Shown: positions 23,568-33,554 of the stretch, piece by piece | Layout of the letters: each line of letters opens with the position of its first letter | Position numbering within the stretch: position 1 is the stretch's first letter | From: Brevibacillus ruminantium | GTDB lineage: Bacteria > Bacillota > Bacilli > Brevibacillales > Brevibacillaceae | DNA: 64,000 nt | Reading direction: 5' to 3' | Assembly: GCF_023746555.1 (NCBI RefSeq) | Contig: NZ_CP098755.1 | Coordinates: 1,995,001 to 2,059,000 of the forward strand | Program-made: the position numbers and the translations under genes | The notes under the pieces: generated by a model | Database searches by the model: none | What the model was told of the DNA's origin: nothing | What the model saw: only the letters and a program-made list of their open reading frames with translations

Positions 23568-26318
23568 ATGGAAGTAAAACGGAGAATCAATTTACGCATC
23601 ATTTTATTGGCGCTAACCGCCATTCTGCTGTTCGTAACCTTGACAGTCCGCATGTGGTGGCTCCAGACGGTGGATGCGGCCAATATTATCAGCCATGCGA
23701 CATGGGACTGGGAGAAAACATTGAAGCCAAAAAGGGGAGCGATTTTGGACCGGAATGGCGAGATTCTTGCCTATGAAGGCCGTGCCTATGATCTGAGCGC
23801 CCGCCTGAAGCCGCGGGATGAGAAAGATAAGGACGTGGTGAAGGACCCGTATTACACCGCGCAGGTACTGGCGCCCATCCTGAATGCCCCCATGGACGAA
23901 CTGCTGAAGAAGCTGACCAATCCGAACTCAAAAGTCGTAGAGTTGGGGCGGTATGGCAAGAAGATCAGTGAGCAGCAAAAGTCAAATATCGAGTATTATC
24001 AGTATCCTATGCTACCTAATGGAGAAAAGGTCAAAACCAACCAACTGCCTGGCATTATCGTGACGGAGACGACACGCCGCTACTATCCAAACAACAGCTT
24101 TGCAGCCCATGTGCTCGGCTATATGGACTTCGATGATGAACCGAAGATGGGGCTGGAGCTGCAATTTGACAAAGAACTGCGCGGTGAAAAAGGCGAAATG
24201 CAGATTCGTACGGACGGCGCCGGCTATCAACTGCCCGATGGCGAGCGCAAATACAAGCCTGCTAAAGACGGTATGAACGTTTATCTGACAATCGACCGCA
24301 CAATTCAGGATTATGTCGAGCAGGCTTTGGACAAGGCCGAGGCCGAGTACAAACCGAAGTCGATGACTGTTGTGGTGACTGATCCGCAAACAGGCGAGGT
24401 TCTGGCCATGGGGAACCGGCCCCAATTTGATCCCAATACCTATTACAAGGGGATTACCAATTTTACGAATCACGCGATTACTTCTATGTTTGAGCCAGGG
24501 TCAACATTTAAGATCATTACGCTGGCTGCCGCGATTGAAGAAGGGAAATTCAACCCGAATGAAATCTATCAATCCGGGATGTTTAAAGAGTTCAAGCAGC
24601 CGATCCGTGACCACAACAACGGTGTAGGGTGGGGACCGATTTCTTTTCTGGAAGGGGTACAGCGATCCAGTAACGTCGTTTTCGTCATCATGGGTTACAA
24701 GTATTTGGGACCCGAGATGTTGAAGAATTATTTCGAGAAATTTGGCATTGGCTCCAAGACGGGAATCGAACTGCCTTATGAAAAGGAAGGAATCTTGAAC
24801 AACCTGTTGAAACCGAACTCCCCGCGGGATATTGCAGTTACCACATTTGGACAAGGGGTAGCGGTTACCGCGATCCAGCAGGTCGCAGCCGTGGGAGCAG
24901 TTGCCAACGGGGGAGAGCTGCTGAAGCCTCATATTGTCAAAGAAATTCGAGATCCACTATCCGGAGCGGTCGTAAGGAGAACACAGCGGGAAGTGGTTCA
25001 CCGGGTCGTAAGTGAAGCGACTGCTAAAAAAACACGCGATATTTTGGAAACCGTGATCACAGGGGAAAAAGGTACAGGGAAATCCTATCGATTGGACAGC
25101 TATCAGGTGGCGGGGAAGACAGGGACGGCCCAGAAATACGATGACAAAGGAAGAATCATGGAGGGCCAGCATTACATCGTCTCTTTTATCGGGTTTGCTC
25201 CTAAGGATAATCCCCGGCTGTTGGTCTATGTCGTGGTGGATGATCCGACCACAACGGAAGATTATCGCACTTGGGGCGGGAAATTTGTTGCACCCATATT
25301 TAAATCTGTTATGGAGAGAAGTCTCCAGTATCTCCAACAAAAGCCGGATATGACAGCAGCGGAGAAACAAGCAGAAACCGTAAACTCTGAGGCGATTGCC
25401 CGTTCCGAACAGATTCGGGAAGTAAGCATGCCCAAGCTGGTTGGCATGTCTACTACAGCAGCAAAGCTGAGAGCTGAGCAAGACCAATTGACGGTGGCAA
25501 TCATGGGAACAGGGACAAAAATCGCCAGCCAATATCCGTCCCCTTATGAAAAGGTAGTCCCCGGTACGAGCGTCACGCTGGTAACCGACCGTTTGGAAGG
25601 TACGAAAATGCCTGATTTGACAGGGAAATCATTGCGAGAAGCGCTTGAATTTGGCTCTCTGATGCAGCTGCAGCTCACCACGTATGGAGTAGGATTTGTC
25701 ACGCAGCAGAATATTCCGCCGGGAACTGAGCTAAAGGGCGGAGAACAGTTGCAAATTACGCTGCAACCAACTTCGGGTACCATCATCTCCTCACCGGATG
25801 GAAATCAGGGTGGAGCAGAGGGGGTGCCAGTGGAGGAGGGCGATGGGGAAAATACAGGTCCGAATGGAGGATCTGGAGGAACTGGAGGGAATGGTACGGC
25901 AGGAACCAACCCGCCAGGTACTGCGGGTACACCTCCCGCCGGTTCAGGAGCTGCACAAGGCCAGACCTCGGCAAATGGTACCGGAGCTGTTCCCGCTGTG
26001 CAGAACGGAACCATGCCAGGGCAAACGGGCATCCAGCCGCAAGGGATGATGCCTGTCTATCCTCCGGGTACGGCACCTCCGGGAATGACGGGAGGAACGC
26101 AGATCATCCCGAATCCAGGGTACCCCGGCTATCCGGGGAATGTGCCCTATCCAGGCTATCAGCAGGTCGCCCCAACAGGAGTAAACCAGGTCCCAGGTGT
26201 TGGACAGATGTTGCCGGCTGGGCAAGGCAGCATCCCCTATCCTTATCCGCCCGCAAATATACCGGTAACCAACACACCGACAAATGGACCTGCAACTGAT
26301 ACACCTGCCAACAATTAG
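23568..26318 (+). CDS. pbpB: Penicillin-binding protein 2B (septal transpeptidase) with a long Gly/Pro-rich tail
   Basis: 916 residues. One membrane helix (about 10-33), a PBP dimer domain (55-220), and a transpeptidase with STFK at 312-315, SSN at 367-369 and KTGT at 517-520. Two PASTA domains lie at about 618-675 and 678-735. FtsI/PBP2B crosslinks septal peptidoglycan; B. subtilis PBP2B is ~716 residues and ends after the PASTA repeats. Here ~175 extra residues (about 740-916), rich in Gly, Pro, Thr, Asn and Gln, with repeated PGYPG-like motifs, extend outside the cell. The tail is in frame with the same composition as the gene, so it is not a frameshift artefact. GAGGTGAA precedes ATG 23568. 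Confidence 0.93.
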   Translation: MEVKRRINLRIILLALTAILLFVTLTVRMWWLQTVDAANIISHATWDWEKTLKPKRGAILDRNGEILAYEGRAYDLSARLKPRDEKDKDVVKDPYYTAQVLAPILNAPMDELLKKLTNPNSKVVELGRYGKKISEQQKSNIEYYQYPMLPNGEKVKTNQLPGIIVTETTRRYYPNNSFAAHVLGYMDFDDEPKMGLELQFDKELRGEKGEMQIRTDGAGYQLPDGERKYKPAKDGMNVYLTIDRTIQDYVEQALDKAEAEYKPKSMTVVVTDPQTGEVLAMGNRPQFDPNTYYKGITNFTNHAITSMFEPGSTFKIITLAAAIEEGKFNPNEIYQSGMFKEFKQPIRDHNNGVGWGPISFLEGVQRSSNVVFVIMGYKYLGPEMLKNYFEKFGIGSKTGIELPYEKEGILNNLLKPNSPRDIAVTTFGQGVAVTAIQQVAAVGAVANGGELLKPHIVKEIRDPLSGAVVRRTQREVVHRVVSEATAKKTRDILETVITGEKGTGKSYRLDSYQVAGKTGTAQKYDDKGRIMEGQHYIVSFIGFAPKDNPRLLVYVVVDDPTTTEDYRTWGGKFVAPIFKSVMERSLQYLQQKPDMTAAEKQAETVNSEAIARSEQIREVSMPKLVGMSTTAAKLRAEQDQLTVAIMGTGTKIASQYPSPYEKVVPGTSVTLVTDRLEGTKMPDLTGKSLREALEFGSLMQLQLTTYGVGFVTQQNIPPGTELKGGEQLQITLQPTSGTIISSPDGNQGGAEGVPVEEGDGENTGPNGGSGGTGGNGTAGTNPPGTAGTPPAGSGAAQGQTSANGTGAVPAVQNGTMPGQTGIQPQGMMPVYPPGTAPPGMTGGTQIIPNPGYPGYPGNVPYPGYQQVAPTGVNQVPGVGQMLPAGQGSIPYPYPPANIPVTNTPTNGPATDTPANN

Positions 26319-26441
26319 GTGAAGAATCTGGCTGCAACCAGTCAAGCAAGGGCTTTTGCCGCACAGCGAACAAGTTCTAACATGTCCCCCCGCCGAATAG
26401 GGTAGGAAAGAGACAACCTGTGTTATAAGGGGGAACTCGTT

Positions 26442-28367
26442 GTGCGGGTATCCAATGTAACTGTCAGACGCCGTATTTTCGTCGCATTGGTAATGGGAAT
26501 TGTGCTGTATACCAGTCTGATCACGCGGCTTGGCTACGTGCAACTGGTCGCGGGACCTGAACTGCAGGATAAGGCGCACAAGCTGTGGAATCGAAACATC
26601 AACTTTGAGCCAAAGAGAGGACGTATTCTCGACCGCAACGGAAAAGAACTGGTCAGCAATATCAGTGTACCGTCAGTGATGGCGATCCCTGTGCAGGTGA
26701 AAGAGCCGCAGGAGACAGCAAAGAAACTGGCCGTCGTGCTCGGGCAGAAAGAAGAAGTTGTCTATAAGTCGATTACCAAGCGGGAAAAAATTGAGCGCGT
26801 CCCCGGCGGGAGAAAGATATCTCCCGAGAAAGCTCGACAAATCCAGGAATTGAACCTGCCGGGCATACTGGTGGTGGAAGATTCCCAACGGTTTTATCCA
26901 AACGGGACGATGGCTGCCCATCTCTTCGGGTTCACCGGGATTGACAACCAGGGACTGACCGGTTTGGAACGCATCTACGATCAGTTTCTAAAAGGAACGC
27001 CCGGCCATATCTCCTATCTCTCCGATGCCCGCGGAAAGGCGATGCAGGGAGGAACGGAAGAGTACGTGCCGCCAGCAGATGGCATGGATATGTATCTGAC
27101 CATCGACAGCAACATCCAGTCGTTTATTGAAAGAGAGCTGGATCAGGCGATGATCGCCTATCAGCCTGATGATGTGCTGGCGATTGCGATGAATCCCAAA
27201 ACAGGGGAGATTCTCGGCATGGGAAGTCGCCCTACCTATGATCCAGGCCGATACCAGGATTACCCCAGTGAAATTTACAACCGCAACCTGCCTATCTGGA
27301 AAACCTATGAGCCAGGTTCCACTTTCAAAATCGTGACCTTGGCGGCAGCGCTGAATGAAGGAGAGGTCAAGCTGGAGGAAAGCTTTTTCGATCCTGGCTA
27401 CATCATGGTAGCCGGAAAGCGTTTGCGCTGCTGGAAGCGGCAAGGCCACGGTCAGGAGACGATGCTGGAGGTTGTGGAAAACTCCTGCAACCCGGGATTC
27501 GTCACGATGGGACAGCGTCTGCAGAAAGAACGTCTGTTTGAATATATCAAGAAGTTCGGCTTTGGGAAAAAGACCGGGATTGACCTGCTCGGGGAAGCAA
27601 ACGGACTGCTGTTTAGCTTAAACCGAGTGGGGCCTGTCGAATTGGGCACAACCTCCTTTGGACAGGGGGTCTCTGTTACCCCCATCCAGCAGATGGCCGC
27701 CGTTTCCGCTGCCATTAACGGCGGGAAGCTGATGAAGCCTTACGTGGCCAAGGAGTGGCGAGACAGCGTTACACATGATATTGTCGGAAGGACGTTGCCT
27801 TCGGAGGTACGGCAAGTTATCTCACCGGAGACGTCAGAAAAAGTGCGCTATGCTCTGGAGAGTGTCGTCGCCAGAGGGACCGGTGGAAATGCCTATATCG
27901 AGGGCTATCGGGTAGGCGGCAAGACAGGGACCGCCCAAAAGGTAAGGGACGGACGCTACGTCAATGGAGAGTACATCGTTTCCTTTATCGGCTTCGCCCC
28001 GGCAGATGATCCGCAGATCGTCGTCTACTTTGCCGTAGACAATCCGCAAGCGCTTGCTTTTGGGGGATTGATCGCTGCGCCAAGTGTAAAAAATATCCTG
28101 GAGACCTCCTTGCAGTACCTGGGAGTCCCCAAGCGCAAGGACGGCATTGAACGGGAAATCAACATCGCGCGCGGAGACAAGCGCTATATCGAGGTGCCGC
28201 AGATGGTTGGATTATCCATGCGGGAAATTGTGACGGCCTATGACACACTGCCGCTCGTCGTGGAGGGGAAGGGCTCACTCGTCCTTCAGCAGTCCCCGGC
28301 AGCAGGTGAAAAAATCGAGGAAGGCTCAAAAATTCGCATCTACCTTGGTGACAAATCAACCGATTAA
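26442..28367 (+). CDS. spoVD: Stage V sporulation protein D (SpoVD transpeptidase)
   Basis: 641 residues, close to the 646 of B. subtilis SpoVD. N-terminal membrane helix (12-33), catalytic STFK at 293-296, SCN at 348-350, KTGT at 494-497, and one C-terminal PASTA domain (about 575-637). It makes spore cortex peptidoglycan with SpoVE. The GTG start follows AAGGGGGAA. Distinguished from the upstream paralogue pbpB by its single PASTA and its length. I could not assign a SigE promoter with confidence. Confidence 0.92.
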   Translation: MRVSNVTVRRRIFVALVMGIVLYTSLITRLGYVQLVAGPELQDKAHKLWNRNINFEPKRGRILDRNGKELVSNISVPSVMAIPVQVKEPQETAKKLAVVLGQKEEVVYKSITKREKIERVPGGRKISPEKARQIQELNLPGILVVEDSQRFYPNGTMAAHLFGFTGIDNQGLTGLERIYDQFLKGTPGHISYLSDARGKAMQGGTEEYVPPADGMDMYLTIDSNIQSFIERELDQAMIAYQPDDVLAIAMNPKTGEILGMGSRPTYDPGRYQDYPSEIYNRNLPIWKTYEPGSTFKIVTLAAALNEGEVKLEESFFDPGYIMVAGKRLRCWKRQGHGQETMLEVVENSCNPGFVTMGQRLQKERLFEYIKKFGFGKKTGIDLLGEANGLLFSLNRVGPVELGTTSFGQGVSVTPIQQMAAVSAAINGGKLMKPYVAKEWRDSVTHDIVGRTLPSEVRQVISPETSEKVRYALESVVARGTGGNAYIEGYRVGGKTGTAQKVRDGRYVNGEYIVSFIGFAPADDPQIVVYFAVDNPQALAFGGLIAAPSVKNILETSLQYLGVPKRKDGIEREINIARGDKRYIEVPQMVGLSMREIVTAYDTLPLVVEGKGSLVLQQSPAAGEKIEEGSKIRIYLGDKSTD

Positions 28368-28486
28368 CTATAAAATGAGATTTCGGAGCGGAGCGAAGTG
28401 AGGCTTGTACACAGGCACTCGCTCTTTCGCTCTGTAGAATTCCCACTGCTTTTGTCTATACTAAGGAAAGAATGGGGTGCCAGTTT

Positions 28487-29965
28487 ATGCTACTTCGGGA
28501 TCTGCTTGCTCCTTTGTTGCCGGTCAGCGTGATAGGGGAGGACAGCATAGAAATCACGAGTTTGACAGCAGATTCACGCAAAGTAAAACCGGGATGCTTG
28601 TTTGTATGCTTGACAGGCTTTACCGTGGACGGTCACCAGTATGCAGCCCAGGCTGTAGAAAATGGGGCCGTTGCCATATTGGCAGAAAAGGATGTAGACG
28701 TGCCGGCCACCGTTGTTCGGGTTCCTGATACCCGCCGAGCAATGGCGATGCTGGCTGACCGTTTTTACGGGTCACCCACACGGCAGTTGAAAGTAATCGG
28801 GGTTACAGGCACGAATGGAAAAACCACAACTACTCATCTGATCGACAAGATTTTGCGCGACCAGAAAAAGAAGACCGGCCTTATTGGCACGATTCATATG
28901 CGCATTGGTGAGGTTACAGAGGAAATTAAGAATACCACGCCGGATGCCCTGGAACTGCAGGAGAGTTTTCGACGCATGTGTGACATCGGCACGGAGTATG
29001 CGACCATCGAGGTATCTTCCCATGCGTTGGAATTGGGGCGTGTCCGCGGGTGTGACATACATACAGCCGTCTTCACCAACCTGACGCAGGACCATCTGGA
29101 TTATCACAAGACCATGGAAAATTATCGGCATGCCAAGTCGCTGCTGTTTGCCCAGCTCGGGAACAGCTATGACCCGCAGCGATTAAAAACGGCTGTACTC
29201 AATGCGGACGACGAGGCATCCCGTTTTTTTGCCACCGTGACCCCGGCGCGGGTCATCACGTACGGAATTGATCAAGCAGCCGATATTCGGGCGGATGAAA
29301 TCGAGATCAGCACACAGGGAACGACTTTTGTCGCCCACACGTTTGCCGGCTCAATCCGTCTTTCGCTTAAATTGATGGGCAAATTCAACGTCTATAATGC
29401 TTTGGCTGCGATCGCAGTCGGATTGGCTGAGGGTATTCCGCTGGCTGAAATCAAGGCCAGTCTGGAACAAGTTCCTGGCGTAAACGGCCGATTTGAATCC
29501 GTCCAGGCAGGGCAGCCTTTTGCCGTCCTGGTCGATTATTCGCATACCCCGGACAGCCTGGAAAATGCCCTTGTGACCGTGAAGGAATTTGCCAAAGGAA
29601 AGATATTCTGCATCGTAGGTTGTGGCGGTGACCGGGATAAAACAAAGCGCCCAATTATGGCGAGAATTGCAACAAAATACGCGGACCTCGCAGTCTTAAC
29701 CTCCGATAACCCCCGTTCGGAGGACCCCGAGGCGATTCTGGCTGACATGCTTGCGGGTTTGGGAGAGGTAGCGCCGGAGCGTTATACGGCAATGGTTGAT
29801 CGCAGAGAAGCCATCTCTCATGCCGTCTCGCTAGCAAGTGAAGGCGATGTCATTCTTATCGCCGGTAAAGGGCATGAGACTTACCAGATCATCAAAGGGG
29901 AAGTTCTCCCGTTTGATGACAGGGAAGTAGCAAAAGAAGCCATCGCCAGGTGGAAAAGCGAATAG
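28487..29965 (+). CDS. murE: UDP-MurNAc-tripeptide synthetase MurE (diaminopimelate-adding)
   Basis: About 492 residues. ATP loop GVTGTNGKTTTTHL near residue 107; the DNPR motif (LTSDNPRSEDP near 400) marks enzymes that add meso-diaminopimelate rather than lysine. The C-terminal GKGHETYQ is the family end motif. Start choice: ATG 28487 has GGGGTG at a good distance; an in-frame ATG at 28472 sits only ~4 nt after TAAGGA. Confidence 0.93.
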   Translation: MLLRDLLAPLLPVSVIGEDSIEITSLTADSRKVKPGCLFVCLTGFTVDGHQYAAQAVENGAVAILAEKDVDVPATVVRVPDTRRAMAMLADRFYGSPTRQLKVIGVTGTNGKTTTTHLIDKILRDQKKKTGLIGTIHMRIGEVTEEIKNTTPDALELQESFRRMCDIGTEYATIEVSSHALELGRVRGCDIHTAVFTNLTQDHLDYHKTMENYRHAKSLLFAQLGNSYDPQRLKTAVLNADDEASRFFATVTPARVITYGIDQAADIRADEIEISTQGTTFVAHTFAGSIRLSLKLMGKFNVYNALAAIAVGLAEGIPLAEIKASLEQVPGVNGRFESVQAGQPFAVLVDYSHTPDSLENALVTVKEFAKGKIFCIVGCGGDRDKTKRPIMARIATKYADLAVLTSDNPRSEDPEAILADMLAGLGEVAPERYTAMVDRREAISHAVSLASEGDVILIAGKGHETYQIIKGEVLPFDDREVAKEAIARWKSE

Positions 29966-30008
29966 TGGCACCCATTATTGAATAGCATCAGAGAAAGGAG
30001 GGTCGGGC

Positions 30009-30980
30009 ATGTTCGCTGACAACGTACTCCTCGTCACGATCGTAGCCGCGTTTCTCATCGCAGTTCTCATCGGTCCCTTGTTCATTCCCGTTCTTCGCCG
30101 CCTGAAATTCGGTCAGGCGATCCGGGAAGAAGGACCGCAATCCCATCATAAAAAAGCAGGGACACCCACCATGGGGGGTACCATCATTTTGTTGGCACTC
30201 ATCTTTACCGTGCTGAAATTTGCGAATGCCACCATCGAGGTTTTCTTTCTGATGCTGGTCACAATCGGGTACGGTTTGATCGGTTTTCTGGATGACTACA
30301 TCAAGATTATCAAAAAGCGAAATCTGGGACTGACTGCCAAACAAAAATTTGCCGGCCAAATCCTTTTAGCTATCGGTGCCTATTATTTGCTGCACCTGAT
30401 GGGGCATGATACGTCACTCCATCTTCCGGGGACCCCATGGAATATTGAGTTGGGCATTCTTTACTTCCCGTTTCTGCTGTTTCTTCTGGTCGGTACGACC
30501 AATGCCGTCAACATCACGGATGGATTGGACGGTCTTTTGGCAGGGACGGGGGCGATTGCGTTCGGGGCATATGCGATTATCGCCTGGTTTAGTCAGAGCT
30601 ATGATACGGCTATTTTCAGTGCGGCAGTCGTAGGGGCTGTACTCGGATTTTTAGTCTTCAACGCTCATCCAGCGCGCGTATTTATGGGCGATACTGGCTC
30701 GCTCGCGCTCGGTGGAGCGCTGGCCGGAATCGCGATTATGACGAAAACAGAGTTGCTTTTGGCTATCATTGGCGGCGTATTCGTCGTCGAAACCCTGTCC
30801 GTTATTTTGCAGGTAGTTTCCTTCAAGACGAGGGGAAAACGAATCTTTCGCATGAGTCCGCTGCATCATCATTTTGAGTTGACGGGCTGGTCAGAGTGGC
30901 GGGTAGTCGTTACCTTTTGGCTGGTCGGTATGATCTGTGCTGGACTAGGCGTATATCTTGAGGTGGTGACTCTGCGATGA
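30009..30980 (+). CDS. mraY: Phospho-MurNAc-pentapeptide transferase MraY
   Basis: 323 residues with ten membrane segments. Family motifs: [13 protein letters not shown] near residue 45, FLDDYIK near 95, [12 protein letters not shown] near 167, and the cytoplasmic loop [10 protein letters not shown] near 285. Makes lipid I at the membrane. Overlaps murD by 4 nt (ATGA), so translation is coupled. Confidence 0.95.
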   Translation: MFADNVLLVTIVAAFLIAVLIGPLFIPVLRRLKFGQAIREEGPQSHHKKAGTPTMGGTIILLALIFTVLKFANATIEVFFLMLVTIGYGLIGFLDDYIKIIKKRNLGLTAKQKFAGQILLAIGAYYLLHLMGHDTSLHLPGTPWNIELGILYFPFLLFLLVGTTNAVNITDGLDGLLAGTGAIAFGAYAIIAWFSQSYDTAIFSAAVVGAVLGFLVFNAHPARVFMGDTGSLALGGALAGIAIMTKTELLLAIIGGVFVVETLSVILQVVSFKTRGKRIFRMSPLHHHFELTGWSEWRVVVTFWLVGMICAGLGVYLEVVTLR

Positions 30981-32341
30981 GCCTCTATCAGAATCAGCAG
31001 GTCGTCGTATTAGGCATGGCAAAAAGCGGTGTAGCAGTGGCCCAACTGCTGCACCGCTTTGGTGCGCATGTCGTGGTAAATGATCAAAAACCGCGAGAGC
31101 AAGCAGTAGGAGTCGAGGAACTGGAGAAGCTGGGTATTCAGGTCATTTGCGGGGGGCACCCGGATGATTTGATTCACCCAGGAGTAGCCCTTGTGGTGAA
31201 AAATCCCGGCATTCCCTATGAGGCTGCTCCTGTAGCCAAAGCGATTGAGCTTGGGATACCGGTCGTAACCGAGGTAGAGTTGGCCTATCAAATCGCCAAA
31301 GCGCCTATTATCGGCATTACCGGCTCCAATGGGAAAACGACCACCACGACGCTGGTCGGCTTAATTTTGCAAAAAGCGGGCATAGACGCATTGACGGGAG
31401 GAAATATCGGAACCGTTTTGTGCGGACTGGCTTCTCAGGCGCGTCCCGACCAATGGCTGGTGGCTGAGTTGAGCAGCTTTCAGCTGATGGGAACCGTTAC
31501 GTTCAAACCGAAAATCGGGGTGTTGATGAACATATATCAAGCACATCTTGACTATCATCATACGATGGACGAGTATCGGGCAGCAAAATGGAAGCTTTTT
31601 GCCAATCAGACAGCCGATGATATCGCGATTCTTCCATACGATCAACCAGAGGCGTGGCCGGAAGCAGAAAAGCTGCAGGCGACCGTGTATTCCTTCAGCA
31701 AACACCATCCCGTTCCGCGTGGTACCTATGTAGAAAATGGTGTCATTGTCTATGTAGGAGCTTCGGGGGAGCGCGAAGAGATTCTTCCTGTAGAAAAGCT
31801 GTCTGTGGCCCACTTGGATAACGCGCTGGCGGCTGCACTGGTCGCCAAGCTGGCGGGGGCAGACACTGCCGCGATAGCGAGCGTATTGTCCAGCTTTGCC
31901 GGAGTGGAGCATCGAATGGAATTCGTCGCGACAGTGAAAGGTGCGAAGTATTACAATGATTCCAAGGCAACCAATTCAGAGGCTGCGTCAAGAGCTTTGC
32001 AGGCGCTTGCAGAACCGGTTGTCTGGATTTGCGGCGGTTTGGATCGAGGCGTTTCTTTTGAGGAGCTCATCCCGGTCATCGAGCCGCGTGTAAAAGCTGT
32101 GGTTGCCTTTGGAGAGACGGCCCCTATTTTGCTGGCAAGAGCCAAAGAAGCAGGAATCAAGACGCTGATCCATGTCGATACTGTGGAAAAAGCCGTTCTT
32201 GCCGCTTACGAGGCTGCATCGCCGGGGGATGCTGTATTGCTCAGCCCGGCATGTGCGAGTTGGGATATGTTTCCGTCATTTGAGGTGCGGGGAAGCATGT
32301 TTAAGGACGCTGTGCATAGACTTAAAACAAGCCTAGCATAA
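30977..32341 (+). CDS. murD: UDP-MurNAc-alanine D-glutamate ligase MurD
   Basis: 454 residues. N-terminal Rossmann-like domain starting [20 protein letters not shown] loop [16 protein letters not shown] near residue 113, YYNDSKATN near 317, and [19 protein letters not shown] near the end. Adds D-Glu to UDP-MurNAc-Ala. Start ATG overlaps the mraY stop. Confidence 0.95.
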   Translation: MSLYQNQQVVVLGMAKSGVAVAQLLHRFGAHVVVNDQKPREQAVGVEELEKLGIQVICGGHPDDLIHPGVALVVKNPGIPYEAAPVAKAIELGIPVVTEVELAYQIAKAPIIGITGSNGKTTTTTLVGLILQKAGIDALTGGNIGTVLCGLASQARPDQWLVAELSSFQLMGTVTFKPKIGVLMNIYQAHLDYHHTMDEYRAAKWKLFANQTADDIAILPYDQPEAWPEAEKLQATVYSFSKHHPVPRGTYVENGVIVYVGASGEREEILPVEKLSVAHLDNALAAALVAKLAGADTAAIASVLSSFAGVEHRMEFVATVKGAKYYNDSKATNSEAASRALQALAEPVVWICGGLDRGVSFEELIPVIEPRVKAVVAFGETAPILLARAKEAGIKTLIHVDTVEKAVLAAYEAASPGDAVLLSPACASWDMFPSFEVRGSMFKDAVHRLKTSLA

Positions 32342-32414
32342 CGCCTTGTCCCTGTGCTTCTCTCTTCCGTTTGACGACCTCCCGGGACGGCGTGAGAAAG
32401 GATGACTTTGCACG

Positions 32415-33509
32415 ATGAGCAAGGTACGCTCTGCCCCCGACTTCTTGATCATTTTTGCAACACTTTTTTTATTAGGAATTGGCATCGTGATGGTCTACAG
32501 CGCCAGTGCTATCGTTGCGCAGAGGGCTCCCTTCAACGATCCGTATTTCTTCGCGAAACGGCAGTTGATTTTTGCGATTTTGGGTATTACGTCCATGTAT
32601 TTGATGATGAATATTGATTACTGGGTATGGAAGCAGTGGTCCAAGCTCGGCTTTCTGATCAGTATCGGGCTGCTCATCATCGTTCTCGTGATCGGGATTG
32701 AGGTAAATGGCTCGAAAAGCTGGCTCGGATTCGGGGCGTTCGGCATCCAGCCGGGGGAATTTGCGAAGCTGGGCGTCGTGGCTTTTCTGGCTCGCTGGCT
32801 TTCCGATAATCAAAAAGAGATCGTCTTGTTTCGCAAGGGCTTGGTCCCTGCACTGGGGATACCCGTCCTGTGCTTTGGTCTGATCATGCTGCAGCCAGAT
32901 CTGGGAACAGGCACGGTCTTGATGGGAACAGCGGTCGTCATGATCTTTGCAGCAGGTGCCAGAATCAGCCATTTCGTCGGACTCGGCATGATTGGTCTCG
33001 CCGGATTTGTCGGACTCGTTTTGTCCGCTCCATACAGGATCAAGCGAATCACCTCTTTCCTCGATCCTTGGCAGGACCCGCAAGGTACTGGTTATCAGAT
33101 CATCCAGTCGCTTTACGCTATTGGACCGGGCGGATTGTTTGGCCTTGGCCTTGGTCAGAGCCGGCAAAAGCACTATTATTTGCCAGAGCCCTATAATGAT
33201 TTTATCTTTTCGGTGATTGCCGAAGAGTTGGGATTTGTCGGGGGAACGCTGGTGCTGCTGTTATTTCTCCTGCTCCTTTGGAGGGGGATGCGCACAGCGA
33301 TTACGGCGCCGGATTTGTACGGAAGTCTGTTAGCGCTTGGGATTATCGGCATGATTGCCATCCAGGTTGTCATCAACGTAGGGGTGGTAACCGGCATGTT
33401 CCCTGTCACAGGCATTACACTCCCCTTCCTCAGCTACGGCGGTTCATCATTGACCCTGATGCTGACTGGGGTAGGGGTATTGTTGAATATCTCCCGTTTT
33501 TCCAGATAG
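32415..33509 (+). CDS. spoVE: SEDS glycosyltransferase SpoVE/FtsW type
   Basis: 364 residues, ten membrane segments. SEDS motifs: VNGSKSWLGFGAFGIQPGEFAKL near residue 97 (split by view), PDLGTGTVL near 163, and GITLPFLSYGGSSL near 335. Position between murD and murG, beside spoVD, matches B. subtilis SpoVE, which polymerises cortex glycan with SpoVD. Sequence alone cannot separate SpoVE from vegetative FtsW. The ribosome site AAAGGATGA is rather distant (~11 nt). Confidence 0.88.
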   Translation: MSKVRSAPDFLIIFATLFLLGIGIVMVYSASAIVAQRAPFNDPYFFAKRQLIFAILGITSMYLMMNIDYWVWKQWSKLGFLISIGLLIIVLVIGIEVNGSKSWLGFGAFGIQPGEFAKLGVVAFLARWLSDNQKEIVLFRKGLVPALGIPVLCFGLIMLQPDLGTGTVLMGTAVVMIFAAGARISHFVGLGMIGLAGFVGLVLSAPYRIKRITSFLDPWQDPQGTGYQIIQSLYAIGPGGLFGLGLGQSRQKHYYLPEPYNDFIFSVIAEELGFVGGTLVLLLFLLLLWRGMRTAITAPDLYGSLLALGIIGMIAIQVVINVGVVTGMFPVTGITLPFLSYGGSSLTLMLTGVGVLLNISRFSR

Positions 33510-33554
33510 AGAGGGAAAAAGGATACTAAGCAAACAGGGTGAGGGTGATTGTTT

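Noticed and set aside
28385-28435. GC-rich hairpin between spoVD and murE as a terminator
   Set aside because: The stem is interrupted and no T run follows; too weak to annotate.
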